A DNA stretch of 64,000 nucleotides from Calvatia gigantea (Eukaryota; Basidiomycota; Agaricomycetes; Agaricales; Lycoperdaceae), in assembly GCA_025093985.1 (NCBI GenBank), contig JACAAK010000014.1, positions 558,001-622,000 on the forward strand. Direction: 5' to 3'. The first letter of the stretch is position 1. Every line of letters starts with the position of its first letter. A program made the translations under genes and the position numbers. Below, one piece after another: positions 1 to 13,068 of the stretch. The notes under the pieces are model-generated. The model searched no databases. It had not been told where the DNA came from and saw only the letters and a list, made by a program, of their open reading frames with translations.

Positions 1-479
1 GTTGGGGTGATCGAGAACACTCCACACCAACACTTCGCGGAGTAGGCGCTAGATAGCGATACGTATCAATTACATACCAACAAGCCTCTCGCAGGACAAC
101 AAGTGCTCACCGTTATTCTCTTTCGCGGACCTATCTTGTCATCCTTCGTGCAACGTAGAATCTTGATAACGACCTAAATCGTCGATAGTGACAGAAATTG
201 ATGAGAAGATCATCAAATAGTGGCCCTTGACTAATACAAACTTTTTCTTCGGAACCAGCGAGTTGTCCTCGAAAGATCACCCCGAACGAACCTTCACCTA
301 TTCTGTTCTCCTCTGAGATCCGTCCGCTGTCAGCCAGGCCTACCGACTAAATGATGTAAGGAAACAGAAGGAAGAGAAGATGCTTAACGTACGTATTTTC
401 TGTGCGCATCCCGGATGGTGAGTAAGTCCTGGAGGGCTTGGGATAATGCATTCGAGGGTGTACCGACGGTGGAAGGCAT
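1..479 (-). CDS. Protein kinase, N-terminal part (runs off the left edge)
   Basis: The start is the ATG at 479-477 (MPST...). Exon 1 ends in IRDAHRKY before a GT donor at about 392. Exon 2 (about 346 to 242) reads on in phase as SVGLADSGRISEEN and then a canonical glycine loop, RIGEGSFGVIFRGQ. After a further intron, VVIKIL supplies the beta-3 lysine. The rest of the N-lobe lies at or beyond the window edge, so the catalytic loop cannot be seen. No stop interrupts the spliced frame and a TATA-like box sits about 55 nt upstream, so it looks intact as far as it goes. The GEGSFGVIF loop resembles casein kinase 1, but the following residues do not, so I leave the family open. Downstream exon borders are uncertain. 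Confidence 0.5.
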
Positions 480-530
480 CTTAAAGTCACGATTGAGAAG
501 TCAGGATAAGGGAGTTGTCGGCTGGCCTTT

Positions 531-540
531 TTTTATATAT
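531..540 (-). promoter_or_regulatory. TATA-like box of the left-edge kinase gene
   Basis: On the minus strand this reads ATATATAAAA, followed by an A-rich stretch. It lies about 52 nt upstream of the kinase ATG at 479. Confidence 0.4.
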
Positions 541-1930
541 TCTGCAAAAATCGAATGCACCACCGTACCACATCTAGAAAGCGTGCACTGGGCGATAGTG
601 CACGGCCAGCCCTATGACCGACCCCTGGCCCTGCGACACGTTTGAAAGGGAAATTTCTGTTTGATCACCACGTTTCTTGGTTATGAGCATTTAAACGCTC
701 GATGATTGATACGCTTGCATCAATGATCACACCAGAGCTAAGGTCTAGTTCATGGATATGTGTCCGTGTCACGGTCCGAGTTCTATGGCGGATTCAAACA
801 CGGCCTAGTAGCTGGCAGATTAAGAGGCAGAGAGTGACCGGAGAAGCAATGCTCAGGGTGCTCGTGAAACGCTGACCTGCCGGTGCAGCATTATGACCCG
901 TGTGGATTCATCTGCAGGTGAAGGATCCAATCCCGTACGGTCGTTTGTCGTCATGTCCTTGATATCTGGGCGTTAGATGTGGGTTCTGGGCCACTCCAAT
1001 TGACAGGCGTCTCAGTGCATGACCCACACTACCGGAGCATTGGCATGGTATAGTTCGCTTCAACGTATGGCTGTGGCCAGGAGGAAGTCTTCACTGAATT
1101 GTGTTACGTATCTGGAACGCCATATTCAACTAGTTGTAATGCTCTAGAGCTTCTTGCATTGTGAAATTATCTATTTCGTGCACCAGTAGAATCGCGCCCT
1201 TCTATGTTTTAGGACCACGTTCCCGAAATAAGACCGCCTGTAGTTCGGATGGGGTCCAGCTCCGATGGACATTTGTATCTCGCGCAGCACTTTATCGGAG
1301 GTTACTAAAATTTGTGTGTTCTATGTCTTGCACATATTCCATTTATTGTGCACGCATTTTCTCACCAGAATATGAAGGGATGAGTCGAAGTCACTCTACA
1401 TCACTAGTACCCTGTTGGACCTTAAAAAACTGGCTGGGAAGACTGGTGTGACCATTCGAACTGGGGCTCATCCGAACTACTGGCAGCCCATGATAATCCC
1501 AAAATTACATGAGCCCCAGCCGAAAAGATTCGGCAGGGAGCTTCACAGGACCAGGGAAGACCTTGGGGGTCAGTGGCAATGTTGTAAGCTCAGGAGCCCC
1601 TTCGTGACCTTTTTTCCTGGCTGTCCACTGATATTTCCAAAAAAAAGACACAGTAATATTCCCGTCATATTGGGGGCGCATACATGTTACATTTGAGGTT
1701 GATGCATGCAGTTGGAGAGGAGATATTGCACCGGTAGGAGGCCAACAAGTGAGCGGCAATAGTAAATGTTGTGACAGAAATTACAAGACTCTTTATGTGT
1801 AGTGTGACGAACGACCCCACTACCCGTCACAATCAAAGGTGTAACATCATCCAACATCTGACACATCCAACATCTGACAGATCCGACCGCGAACAAGTTG
1901 CAGGAGCCGTTAACAAACAATGTCGGATCC
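541..1930. other. No supportable gene
   Basis: Both strands hold only short open frames that match nothing I recognise and do not join across plausible introns. It separates the divergent left-edge kinase and the Nup84/107 relic, and probably holds the old upstream parts of the latter. Confidence 0.5.
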
Positions 1931-1934
1931 ATTA

Positions 1935-4900
1935 TTTCGGTCTTATGCAGAGGTCCTTTCGATATCTTAGTCTGCCAAAGATGACCTCGAGGGGTTGTTG
2001 GATCCCGAGGTGGGTTTACGCCGCGTTTGCGACAGTTATGCCGGGACCAGTGAGTCGGATAAAAACTGCATTTTGTGGACTCTTGGAAATTTATGTGATT
2101 GTAGGTTTGCCGAATGTGAAGAAGCGCGCGACGACCAAGTGACCAACGAAGAACTGGAGCTGTTGAGGCTGGAGATGAACACATGGGGCCTTCTGCAGGC
2201 TCTTACGCCGTGCGTAACTTTAATTTACCTACCTGACATACAGACCACTCAATTCCTTCTCATTTCTTAAGTGCTCGGAAGACCGAACTTCCAACAAAGA
2301 AAACACCACAGGATCTCCTCACAGAAAACCCGTATACACCTACCGCTACCGTCGCCCAAGCTCTCATGGACACATCCCTACTCTTCGCAGAACTGGTTGT
2401 TGTGCGCGAATGGTCATAGGATGCAGCACCACTACCTCCCGCGCCTGAGGCCAATACAGGTTACTGGAAATTTACAAAACACAGCGCGATGCAGTCGTTC
2501 CGGATGGGGAACAACCAGGATGGTTAGGGAAATGGATCCGGGTGCTGTGAATAGGGAGGAAGGCAAGAGTTTGGTTTTAGATGACGCAGTACGTTCATGT
2601 TCTTCCTTCTTTTCAATTTGTTGTGACGATTCTGATGAGTGAGGGGAAGAGTTATGATAGAAGTTTGGTTCGGGCATTGTACGGATATATTCGTGCCGGG
2701 CAGCTAGAGGAAGCCATTGAACTATGTCGGAAGACGTACCAGCTATGGCGAGCCGCTGGTATCCGAGGATCGCTGTTCAACTGGAAAGCAGTGTGTACGT
2801 TCAATTCATCACATGCAGGAAATTTTACCCTCTCGTTCCCACTATTTCAGCAACAAAGCCCCGCGACGAGCTAGAGGAAGACGAGGGAGAAGAGTCTGAT
2901 TTCTGGCAAGGCAACCTCAACCTCAAGCTAAAAACGTCATGTACATGAGCCGCTCTCAAAGTACGCCCACAGTCCTGCTCTTCTACTGACTAGTATTTCG
3001 GGCTGATGCGCCTCCCTCCCTTCCCCCTAGCCATCCCTCTCAGAAAGCGAACGTGTCCTTTACTCCGCACTCGCGCCCTCACCTCAAACATCAACAGTCC
3101 TAAAATTCGCTTGTCGAACATGGGAAGACCATCTTTGAGCCCAAATTAGCGTCATGTGTGAAGAGAAACGGAGGATGGAATTGACAAAACTTGGAGGTAC
3201 CTTTGGGATGGTGATGTGGAGGCCGTCGAGAAAGGCGTTAAGGGTACGTCGCTTGAAGATAAAGAATGTGAAGAGCGGGATAGGTCGATGAAGTCATTGA
3301 GACGCTGGAGAGTCTGAAAGGAGTGGTGGTATTTGGAGGGTATGTGGGCCGCCTGAGCTCGCTTTTTCTCGAGCACTGACACACTCCGTTTTTTCAGTCC
3401 TCCTGCTGGCCATGCGTTCCACTTCTCCCAGGTGTATTATCCTTAACCGGACGTCACAGTTGTTGGAGGCCTTTGCCGGTGGGTTGAGTGACGGGTCCTA
3501 TGGCCGTGATACTGTCAAGTAAGCCCCAGTGGTTCTATTTTACGCATATATGTTGACGACTTCGTAGATACGCTCCTGTGTGCCGATTTTTCGCGCATTT
3601 ATGCCTCTATCTCCAAATGATTGACATCTCAGTCCCGCCACTGGCAACTCAAGTCATTCTAGGAATCGTATCTTCAGGTCTTGGAGGTACGCACAGCTTC
3701 ACCCCATCTCCTATCAACTGTATACAGAACAATCTCGTCATCAGGACGCTGGCCAACGCGACCTCATTGTGATGTACGCAAGCACTCTGGGCGACAACGC
3801 AGTTAAGCGTTACGCAATGTTCCTCGTAACCTTAGCCCTCAGCGCAGACAGTTACTGAGCGTCGGTTAGCTTTGACACGTGCGAAAGATCATGGACTGGA
3901 CATGGAACGTGTTGCAGTCGCCACTGCAGAGAGGACCATTGGGAAAGCATTTGAGGTGTGTATTTCCTGTCTTTTTCCCCTTAACAATTCACTTTGGCCC
4001 AATTGTAATGTGATTGACTATGCGCATAGATTCTTCCGGCGCTAAAAGGCAACCTTCCGTCACTTGTTGCACTTCAACCTCCCAAGACGGAAGGCGAACT
4101 GTTCCTTCTTCGGTCGATTGAGTGGACGATTTTCTTGGACACCACATACGACACCACTCTTGAACAGGCTAATGTCATCTTATGAAGTTTCCCTGGTACG
4201 TCCCCTTAACTTATTCCTTCTCAGCCCAACTGACATTGTCGTTAAACTCTGCGTCATTTTGATACAGAATCGGATAGAGTACAGCTCTCACAGAGGTTGT
4301 TGGAGATGGTCTCCCCCGAACTGGCATCCATAAGTGAGCCTGAAGACCGAGCGACGAAGTATCTGCACTAAGTCAAATTTTCCTGATTTAGGAGACGCTG
4401 AAGAAAGTCGTGGATTGTCAGGCTGTCCAGTGTGCCAGGGATGAGTAAAGAAGAACATACTGCGTGGTTAGATGAATATAGAGTGAGTGATTCTGTATTA
4501 AGCATTGCCTTCGGACAGATACTTATGTTGGGTTTACATGTGTAGGGGTTGATTGACCAAGCGTATGGTCAAATTACGAAGTTGCTCACTTCCGAATGGC
4601 TGGTTACAGATGAACAAAGTGGCAGTAAGTTTTCGGCAGAGGCGTATAGTGTGGCGGAACTGACGTGCACCGTCATAACCTTGGCAGTCCATAGGCGAAA
4701 AAAGACATCGGGAACTCGTTCGCATCAGACAGATATACATTCCGGAGCTCATCATCCGCCTCCACTCACTCCTCAGATTCTCAAGGTCCTTTATCCTGGA
4801 GTATGTGCACAATCCATCTTATACCCACGTTTCCCCTTTTTCGATTACTCACATAACTCCTCCCTTACCAGAAACTTGAAGAGCGCACTTGAGCTAGTGA

Positions 4901-5050
4901 ATATCATGGCAGACTCACGATGCTGGGTTTACGAAGACTTCATCAACGAAGGGGATAAAAACTGGGTGATCATTTGGGTGCAGTGAGGCGAGCTGTGTTG
5001 GCGGTTTGGAAAGTGGGGGGTCGGATCCGTTTAGAGTTTTGTCGATGTGA
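1935..5050 (+). pseudogene. Decayed nucleoporin Nup84/Nup107 gene
   Basis: Nup84/107 is a scaffold subunit of the Y complex of the nuclear pore. Pieces in the right order but in shifting frames give the family pattern: LLDPEVGLRRVCDSYAG (about 1,990), RLEMNTWGLLQAL (about 2,175), TGYWKFTKHSAMQ (about 2,460), MDPGAVNREEGKSLVLDDA, AGQLEEAIELCRKTYQLWRA (about 2,700), MIDISVPPLATQVIL (about 3,615), LKSALELVNIMADS (about 4,880) and a terminal GGSDPFRVLSM with TGA at 5048-5050. In-frame stops (for example TAG at 2417-2419) and several single-base shifts break it. Intron-like GT...AG stretches remain between the pieces, so this was a genomic copy, not a retrocopy. The start is not resolved. Nup84/107 is normally essential, so a working copy should exist elsewhere. 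Confidence 0.75.
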
Positions 5051-8000
5051 ACGTCCCCTTTCGAGAAGGTCTCGGGTGTTGTATTGATATGGGGCCCGAA
5101 GTGATGAGTGCCTTTTTTTCCTTGTCTACTGCGTTCGACTTGCTTGCTACGATATGTTATTTTCGAGCTGTTTTCTTGAGTGAAGACGCCGGTGCCGTGC
5201 GTTGCCCGCTATTTGTAGCAAGATGTCCAATGATTCTCCGGGAATCCGAGGTTCAGCGATCCGATCGAGGGGGGATTGTCGCTAGTGATACTCACCGCAC
5301 GAGGTGGTGGAACACCAAGCAGCCCATTGTTGACGTCTCCAGGCCAACACTCATCTTACTTGCAGTATCCATGTTGATTGAAGATTGAATTCAGGAAGTA
5401 AACATGGCTCCATTCAGGCCGCGCCCCGGAGGTGTAAGACAATAGGGTACGTTTGTTTAAGTCCGCTCCGGCAGTGAACGACCGTCACCCCTTGGAGATA
5501 CCCCCGCCTCCGGGTTCAAGTTTAAATTAGCAACCGATTTGAAATGGGCAAGGGACTTCTAAACAGATCAACTGAGTGCTTACCCTTCTATTCGGTTCAG
5601 GTTTTAGAACGAACCTCCTTCCCCCCGAACTCAGAGCCAACGGAAACGTGGCTAGAGGTTATCAAAATCGTTTCCCATATGCATTTTCCAAGCTCCTTCA
5701 AGCTCGAAGCCTAGAATTCGATCCATTTTATCTGCGGCATGCCCCCCGTGCTTTCCAGATTCAAATACCTGAGGATTGTGTTACGAGTCTCGGCCGTCTG
5801 CCCAACCCGATGCAGCACAGATTGTCTCCGCCACATTTCACCTACACTTTTCGACCCCGACAGCACCCCCCGAATTGGTAAACGTCTTGCCCAATAAAGC
5901 CTTCCGACGTTTGTGCCAGGGGCTACTTTCCTTATTGGGGAATTGGCTTCCAAGACTTTTCACAGCACTTCTTTCCTTCTCTTTTTCTCGGAAATGGTGA
6001 GTAGATCTGATGTTACCGGTCTACCCTTGGCACTAATACGATATGTTATGCACGATGCTTGATGGTATCACCGTGCCCAGATGTGGAAGTTATCCAATCA
6101 CTTCTCGGATCCTTATGCTCCTGAATACCTGGCATTACTGCACAATATTTTAAAGCCAAGAAAAATATTCTTGTCCATCGCAATTCCATGAGACGCTGGT
6201 GTACCCCATCACCCGCTGTCTGACATGCTGACTGACCGTCCGAGAGACTAAGGGAAGTTCGACGGCCAGCCCTGTACCCATCTCATGGTCTAAAAAAATA
6301 GGTGAGAAAATCATTTATAAGAAGCGCAGTTCAATACACTTGCTAGACAACGTGCATTTGACGTCAGCCACGTTCACCTGACTTCCTCGTGTACCCTGCC
6401 CAATATTGACATAGTGTCATGTTAATCCCTCAAACCTCAAACCCCGGACAACCCCGTAAATGCAAATAGAAGCTATGAATCAAAATCCCATGCGACAGGC
6501 TTGCCTTCTGTCAGGCGTCGAGTGAAAAGATACAGCGATGATGACCTGTCAATGCCAAGTGTGAAATTAGGATCTGCGTTGTAAGATACGTAAGTATAGA
6601 CAATTCATCCCCATCATTCGTTCGAACTTAAGAGTCATACCATCGGCCGTGGGGAGAACGATGTCCCATACCACAACGATAGGTGTGATACCAGAAACTG
6701 ATGAGCATCGAAAATAGGCACGAGCCACGCAAGCACGCCTGAGTGGCAAGGAAGACGTTCGAAGAATTAAGCGATGGAGGCGGTGAGAGGGAGCTGAAAC
6801 ATTCCACTTCTTGCGCCATGCAAAGGGTGGGTATGGCGGGTGGGGTAATTAGGGGGCGGCCCCGCCAGTGGGTTTACAAACCTCGGATTGCAATACCGGA
6901 AACAATCCGAAGTATAGTTTATTCAGCCGTCAGCCATCTCATCCCTACAGCCCGGAGAGGTGGTCACTGGAGCTCTTTTTGCAAAGACAGGTAATCTGGT
7001 TGGGGTGTTGACAGCGCTTATAGCCGTCTCAAAGACTAAATATCCCATTCGTAATCCATTTCATTGAATTCAAACATGCAATCTTCCAATTGCGGGCTGT
7101 CTGCCGAAATCGGTGCGCCAACATTCCCCAGATTCCTCTCGCTTCCGAGCTGACAGATCGAGGCCATAGACCTAGCCCGCGGTGGTTCTTCAAAGCGAAA
7201 GGAGCGCTCCTGGTGCTTCCATTCTATCAGTGCCCCAGTTGTTAAATTATAACGCCCGAGCATCAACCAGAGATAGATGGGGGAGCGTAGAGCAGTTTCA
7301 GCGCCTGGTTCGTCTGTTTATGGAACTGGGCACACCGTCGACATCATAGATCTGAACCGCGCGAGTGAGGGTACAGCTTCGTGACAATTCTATTGTCCCA
7401 AGGGTCACTGATCATGAATCTTCAGGTCAGTAAGTCGACATGTGCACGCTCCATCTGACGACATGGATTGATCCTCAGACAAATATGGTGTAAGGCGATA
7501 TCTGACTATCCAAATCATCCCCTTTTGCCCTAGATTTATTCCGCAGCATGCACGTCAAACGTATCAACTTCTTTGTTGGTTGTTTTCCGAACCTTACTTC
7601 CCTGGCTTCGGTGATGGTTTCACTCACACGTCCTAGACTTAGGCTAGAAGGTGCTCTGGAACCAGGTCAAACCTACAGACAGATATCAATTATAGCGGAA
7701 GGTATAAAATGGATCTCCTCGGCGTTGAATTAAATCTAATAATGAACAGTCATGAACGAGGCGGCCTTGTGAAAGCCGTTGCCGAACTTATTGTTCTAAT
7801 CCGCCGGAAGGTTTTCTACAACGACCAACAGAAGGAGCGATCTCAGCAATTTGGTCGTATAATCTATATTTCTTGTCAATATTCTTCTGCGAGTCCCGCC
7901 ACTGGCGCAACCGTGAGCTGCTTTTTTCACCATGGGCTACCTCACTCCATGAAATAAGACCTCGGCAGGGGCCTTCGACGTTTGGTATACTGTAATCGCA

Positions 8001-9257
8001 TTGAGCTTCTTGGTTTCATTTCGGCGACAGGCGCGAATCTGCGCAGGCTCACGAACTGAATCGACGCATTCTGGTGGATTCTCATGACATTAATCCACCA
8101 GAGTTTCTGCTGGATTAATCCAAACAACTTGACATCTCTATGGTCTGTCCCTGGGATTCGTTTTCTCCTTCAGGCTTGTAGGCTTCAAGTCACCACCCAC
8201 ACAACTTTCGGCATTACAAGTAGAGATCTGATCTTGCATCCTGACCCATTGACTAGGGCTCTAGGAACCAACAAGAATACCAAGTAAGTTTTGGGGTTGG
8301 TTCGCCAAGTATCCGCAAACATACTAGGATCATGTTTCATGCTAACTTTGTACTCGAGTATTCTGGCACTTCTTACGATATCGCAAATTTTCGTATTTTT
8401 TTCTTTCAAAGTATGAGGGAACCAGCCCCTCGCAACCTTCTGGAACAAGCAAGTTTCCGTCCGCATAGAATTCAATTGGCCGCGTGAATTAGCGCACCCC
8501 GAGCTGGTTTATATTTCAACCTACATCCCGTCACTGTGGCATCCGCTAGATTGGTTACCAATTATCTCGGGGACATGGGCTTGGTCGGCCAGGGGGGTAT
8601 TACCGCCGCAATGTGTGATTTCCGCGCCCACATCATTTCTTTGGAATTGACCTGTGCGTCTACACCGTATTCCCTTCCGAACCACTGGCGGTCCTACTTG
8701 TGGACATGCCTTGTAAAGATTTTTTACAAGTAACCTGTGTCGTAGTGACGGGGCGCGTCCCCTTCTCAGCGGATTCATGGTTACGGCCACTCATGCTTCA
8801 CGGCTTGGCGCTTTCCTTCCATTCAGGAATATTGCAGGAATTCTATTTCATTTTCCTTCTGGTCTGGGAAACCAGGGCCCTGTGAGCCACGCTGCTAAAG
8901 AGGCTTCGGGGTTTGGTTTCCAAACGACCACTGCATTTGTCTCGGTTGGCAGTTGCCTGACGATTTCACTTACCAGGGTTCTTGTGTCAGACATTTGGGG
9001 CAAAGCGAACAACGCAGAGATCCTGATTAACATAGCCGTACGCAGACCCCCTGCTTTTCTTTTGTTCTGGCTAAGTCCATGAGATACGCCCACATATCCT
9101 TCACCCCGAGACCATATTTAGATACACCTACCCACACGCGGAATCTGTAGCCCTAATATAAACGACATCAAGATAGTTCTTCAGATCTAACAGATTTACA
9201 GTGGCATTGTTACGAGTCACGAGGAAACCGCGGCACCTCTGAACCCTTCTCGATGAA
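5051..9257. other. About 4.2 kb without a supportable complete gene
   Basis: There are many short frames on both strands but no recognisable domain and no chain of exons that joins. One short coding-like remnant at 7036-7307 is listed separately. The stretch 8,770-9,090 is open on both strands without a family match. It is best read as intergenic sequence with decayed gene or transposon debris. Confidence 0.4.
7036..7307 (-). pseudogene. Unidentified gene tail (last exon)
   Basis: After a plausible AG acceptor (ACAG at about 7308) a frame of about 90 codons runs to a stop at 7036. It has biased composition and an acidic tail ending FNEMDYEWDI, typical of a real C-terminus. Upstream exons cannot be traced: the continuing sequence at 7,320-7,440 soon meets stops. 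I do not recognise the family. It could be a chance frame. Confidence 0.25.
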
Positions 9258-12200
9258 TCAAATGTATATAGGCATGGTGGGGTTGAGGCCCTTCCATTCT
9301 GGACCGCTCACCAATTCGTTCTCTTCTATCAAGAAGTCCTGTTAGAGCGTAACGGTTCCATGTCAGTTCACCTCACGAGTTAGCAGGCTGCGACTGACCA
9401 GAGGACACTCAACGAGGGCTCCCTTGACCTGGCTCAGTCTATCTTTAACGCGACTAAGGGTGATATCGGGTACAACATGGCCGGTTTTGACCTTGGGTAC
9501 ATAATTCTACGAAGCACACGGTGTTAGCGACTTTGAGTCCCAGTATGAAAGAAAGGAATGGGCGCACATCATAGGTCTTCCAGTTCCTGACAGTGTTTGT
9601 TGGCACAGTCTTAAACACTTCCGAAAAGATCTCCCTATTCTTCTGCGCTGTTTTATTCCACAATTGTTCGGTCTGTTCAGAAAGCGGGTCAGCAACGAGT
9701 CGATCCTCGTATTCGTTGGTCTCATCGGGGTTGGCGTGCGGCGTTGGACGCATGAACTCGGTGACCCGCTGGCGTCCGTCGGGCATTTGGGGTTTGATCA
9801 GACCAAGGTGCTCTGTAGTGGTGAAGATAAGATGTGATAAGCTTCTGTCGCGAACGCAGCGATATAGGCGGTACGGACCTCTGTAGAGCTTGCGCCGCAA
9901 GCTCGCGGCGAAGCGCGAGACTTGGCACGCCTCGCCGTTCATCGTAGACTCGATCATGTCCATGTCCTCGACAACGAGGCATATCTCAGAGTCGCCATCG
10001 CCCTTCTGGCTACGGTCATTAATATTCGCCGAACCCATCTGCACAAATCAGTCAAATTGTAGGTAGTAAGGAAGCTTGTATGTACCCACAATGACACGAC
10101 GATCGTCGACAATCATAACCTTGGAATGAATATACAATAATTCCGTTACATACCTAAGGGTATATCGTTAGTCAAGAACCTCCAAACAGTAAAGATAGAA
10201 GATAAGTCATACGCATTCAACTCTTCTTCTTCACTGCCCAGCCACTTCTCATCTAACAGACCAGATTTATCGTCTAACATATGTTGCGCAACGGTATCCG
10301 ACACATCCTCATCGCCTCTGACACTTTTTGCAGCTCCCTCGAATCGCTTAATGATTTCCTCTGCTTGCTCCTCGCTCTCTGGGATGGGGAACTCATGCAC
10401 CTCTGGCGGTGTCTTGTCGCTATGCACAATGCCCTCCGTCGTCTCTTTGGCAATCTTCATCTTGACTGTCTTTTGTCCGGTGAGGTGGTCGCCGTCAATC
10501 CATTTACGGCTCAGTGCAACTTGGGCCTCGTGGAATTTGACACTCGAACGCTCCTCAATTTGACCAATATAGGTTTCTGTAATTCTATCGTCAACACCAT
10601 TTCACGGACACAAGATGGAGATGGACGGACTTAGAGGTGCATTAATCCTGTCATAGGACCGCAAGTGGTAGAAGCGGATGTAATCCAACCTTTGCAGCAA
10701 GATTAGCCCTATCTTCCCGGAAACATCCGGAACACGCACGGTTCATATCCAGCATTCCTTATTTGCTCGTAGATACTGGATCCGCCACGGTTTATAGTCC
10801 TGTATTGCGCGCCCATTATGACTTTCAATGAGCTTTCGGCCTTGACATCCCCCGAAAAGCCTGGGACTTCGGGAATGACAACGACGACCTTGAACTTCTT
10901 GCCTTCTCGAGCGGCTCGAACGATACGGTCAACTAAGGCTTTCGCAATCTGGTTGACGACTACTCCGCCTTCTTTGGTGGAGGAAATGCTATGGAAGGAT
11001 CAAAGATAATTCACTTGTCTCGGGTAGCTGGAGACATACAAAAATTGGTTCTCTGCACAATGGTTTCAGAAAAAGCTCTCACAAGGATAGACACGAGACT
11101 AACCAATATAAATGAAATGCTCGGCATCCTCGATCAACTTCAAATCTATCATATCGAGGCACTGAGAATTCGGAGAGCAAGATAACCAACATAGCACACT
11201 AACAAGCGTTTTGAATGCTATGCTCTATGAGCACACCATGAGACCAATCGCTGGCGCTACGAACGACTTGGACATCACACGTGCCGTTCTTAATCATTGG
11301 ATATTCAGGTTCAGGCTCATAATTACCATGCCATCTCTGCTTATACTTTTGGCCTGCTTCACGCCACTTGGCGAAGTGCGGGTGCCCTGAAATTCATTAC
11401 TTGGTGTATAGCACAGTGGAGGGTTATTTGCAGGCTTACGTGCAACGGCTTCTTCGGACGGTTCTTCAATATCATGAGGGAAGGCCAACAAAGGCCATCT
11501 CCTATGAGGTATAAGGGGTCAATCTAGCAAACAACGGTCCATCAGGTCAACTAAGCTTACCCTTCGTTACGATACTATGAGGTATAATCGATCAGTATAT
11601 ACAGATATGAAACAGAGATCAAAGTCGACCCACCTTTCGGTGTTTGATCTCGTTCCACCGTTCAACAAAATGCTGAGAAACATCCAGGACAGCTGGACCA
11701 CAAAAGGTCATATGAACCTACATGCATGGAGTAAGTTCCCCTCGCATGCAACCTGAATCATGTGAATGGAAGACATACATCGTGCCAAGGCATCCTGGCA
11801 GTCTCCATTATGGAGAGCTGGTTGCTAGCATAATTATAGACCTCCTGGAAATCCATGACACGAGCATTATTATAATCTTGCCCAGGGAACAAAGTCTTGG
11901 AAAAGTCAGTGGGGTGGACATCGGCGAGAGGGTGGGTATTCGTATCCCAACGGCCAAAGCAGAGGTCGAGACCGCCGATGGCGGCATAATGGTTGTCAAC
12001 GACGACGACCTGGTGTTATGTTATATTTAGGACCTGGTCAGGTTTGGTACTGGAAAGCGCACCTTCTCATGGTGAGACCAGAACTGGACACTATCTGTCA
12101 GAATCATTAGTGGCGACCTAAAAAGGAGGCAGGTGGACTACCTTTTGCACCAATATGGTCAGGGTGACGCATACAACTGACGTTAGGGTGCAACTTCTCC

Positions 12201-13068
12201 AAGGTACTCTGGAATGCATGAGTAAAAAAGCGCTTGTAAACGAACGCTCGACTTACCTTGGTGTGCTTAGAGCTCATCGACATAGTTTGAGTGACCTGCG
12301 AGAAGTCTATAAGAATGCCGATAAATGCGGTAATGAAAACCTGCCTCCTTGTAAACAATGACGTGAATCTTGACGCCCTGTTCGGCCTTGCGCTGCAAGA
12401 TCCTATCAAGCCTATACTCCGGATACTTGGCCGGAGGACGACGAAGATACAACTCAGGAGTGAGCCACCAGTCCTACGAGAGTATAGTCGGCGAACTCAT
12501 TCATATGGGTATCTGCAAGAAACGCTTCACCATAATAAAAATAGCTTCTTTCGCGCTTTCGAGCATCTCAGAAAGAGCCCACATATAGTCGTGGCCATCG
12601 ATGTGCCTGAAAAAAGTGAACACCTGAAGCTATGTCGAACGATTTCAAGAGAACACACCACTTAACCGCATTCCCTGACCTCTGGCCACCAAAGCTGTCA
12701 AAACGATGGCTAGCCCTTATTTCTGCACGAGCCCTGTCCAGTTCTTGTTCCGCGGGCTCGTCATGGCGTCCTATCAACTAGGTTACTTCGGCTGACAAGT
12801 CGAAAAATACTGAAGATCGCAACAAACGGTTGGGATTCCAAAGTCCTAGTTGCCCGCACCAATGTAAATACCGGAGATTCACTCAACAGCGACAACGAAT
12901 ACACGGACCTATAACCTCGTCTCGAGCATGTTTGGCGCCCTTTTGGGTGAGCTGGGCCACATCCTTGAATACGTTCATGCCTTTATTCTGAGCTTGCTGT
13001 GCGATAGGATGTTGTGTGAGCGCCTCAAGTGGTTTGGCCGCGTTAAGGACCTTGTTGAAGAAGGCCAT
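9258..13068 (-). CDS. Phospholipase D (two HKD motifs, no PX/PH seen)
   Basis: PLD hydrolyses phosphatidylcholine to phosphatidic acid and choline, a membrane-signalling reaction. The start is ATG 13068-13066 (MAFFNKVLNA...) and the stop is TGA at 9260-9258 after GLNPTMPIYI. Spliced through more than a dozen short introns, it reads DWWLTPELYLRRPPAKYPEY (about 12,470), the first HKD block SHHEK/VVVVDNHYAAIGGLD (intron between 12,060 and 12,010), VHMTFCGPAVLDVSQHFVERW (shown in part at about 11,690), DWSHGVLIEHSIQNA, IENQFF, then the second block IHSKVMIVDDRRVIV (10,133-10,090) joined to GSANINDRSQ. Both catalytic His-x-Lys-x4-Asp sets are present. No PX or PH domain is visible before the catalytic core, unlike Spo14/PLD1. 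The one weak point is the short stretch at about 12,780-12,900, where the exon border is unclear. Confidence 0.85.

Noticed and set aside
1..479. Casein kinase 1 assignment for the left-edge gene.
   Set aside because: Only the glycine loop resembles CK1; flanking residues differ and the catalytic loop is outside the window.
8521..9093. Overlapping open frames on both strands as a gene.
   Set aside because: No domain, no start context, no joinable exons.
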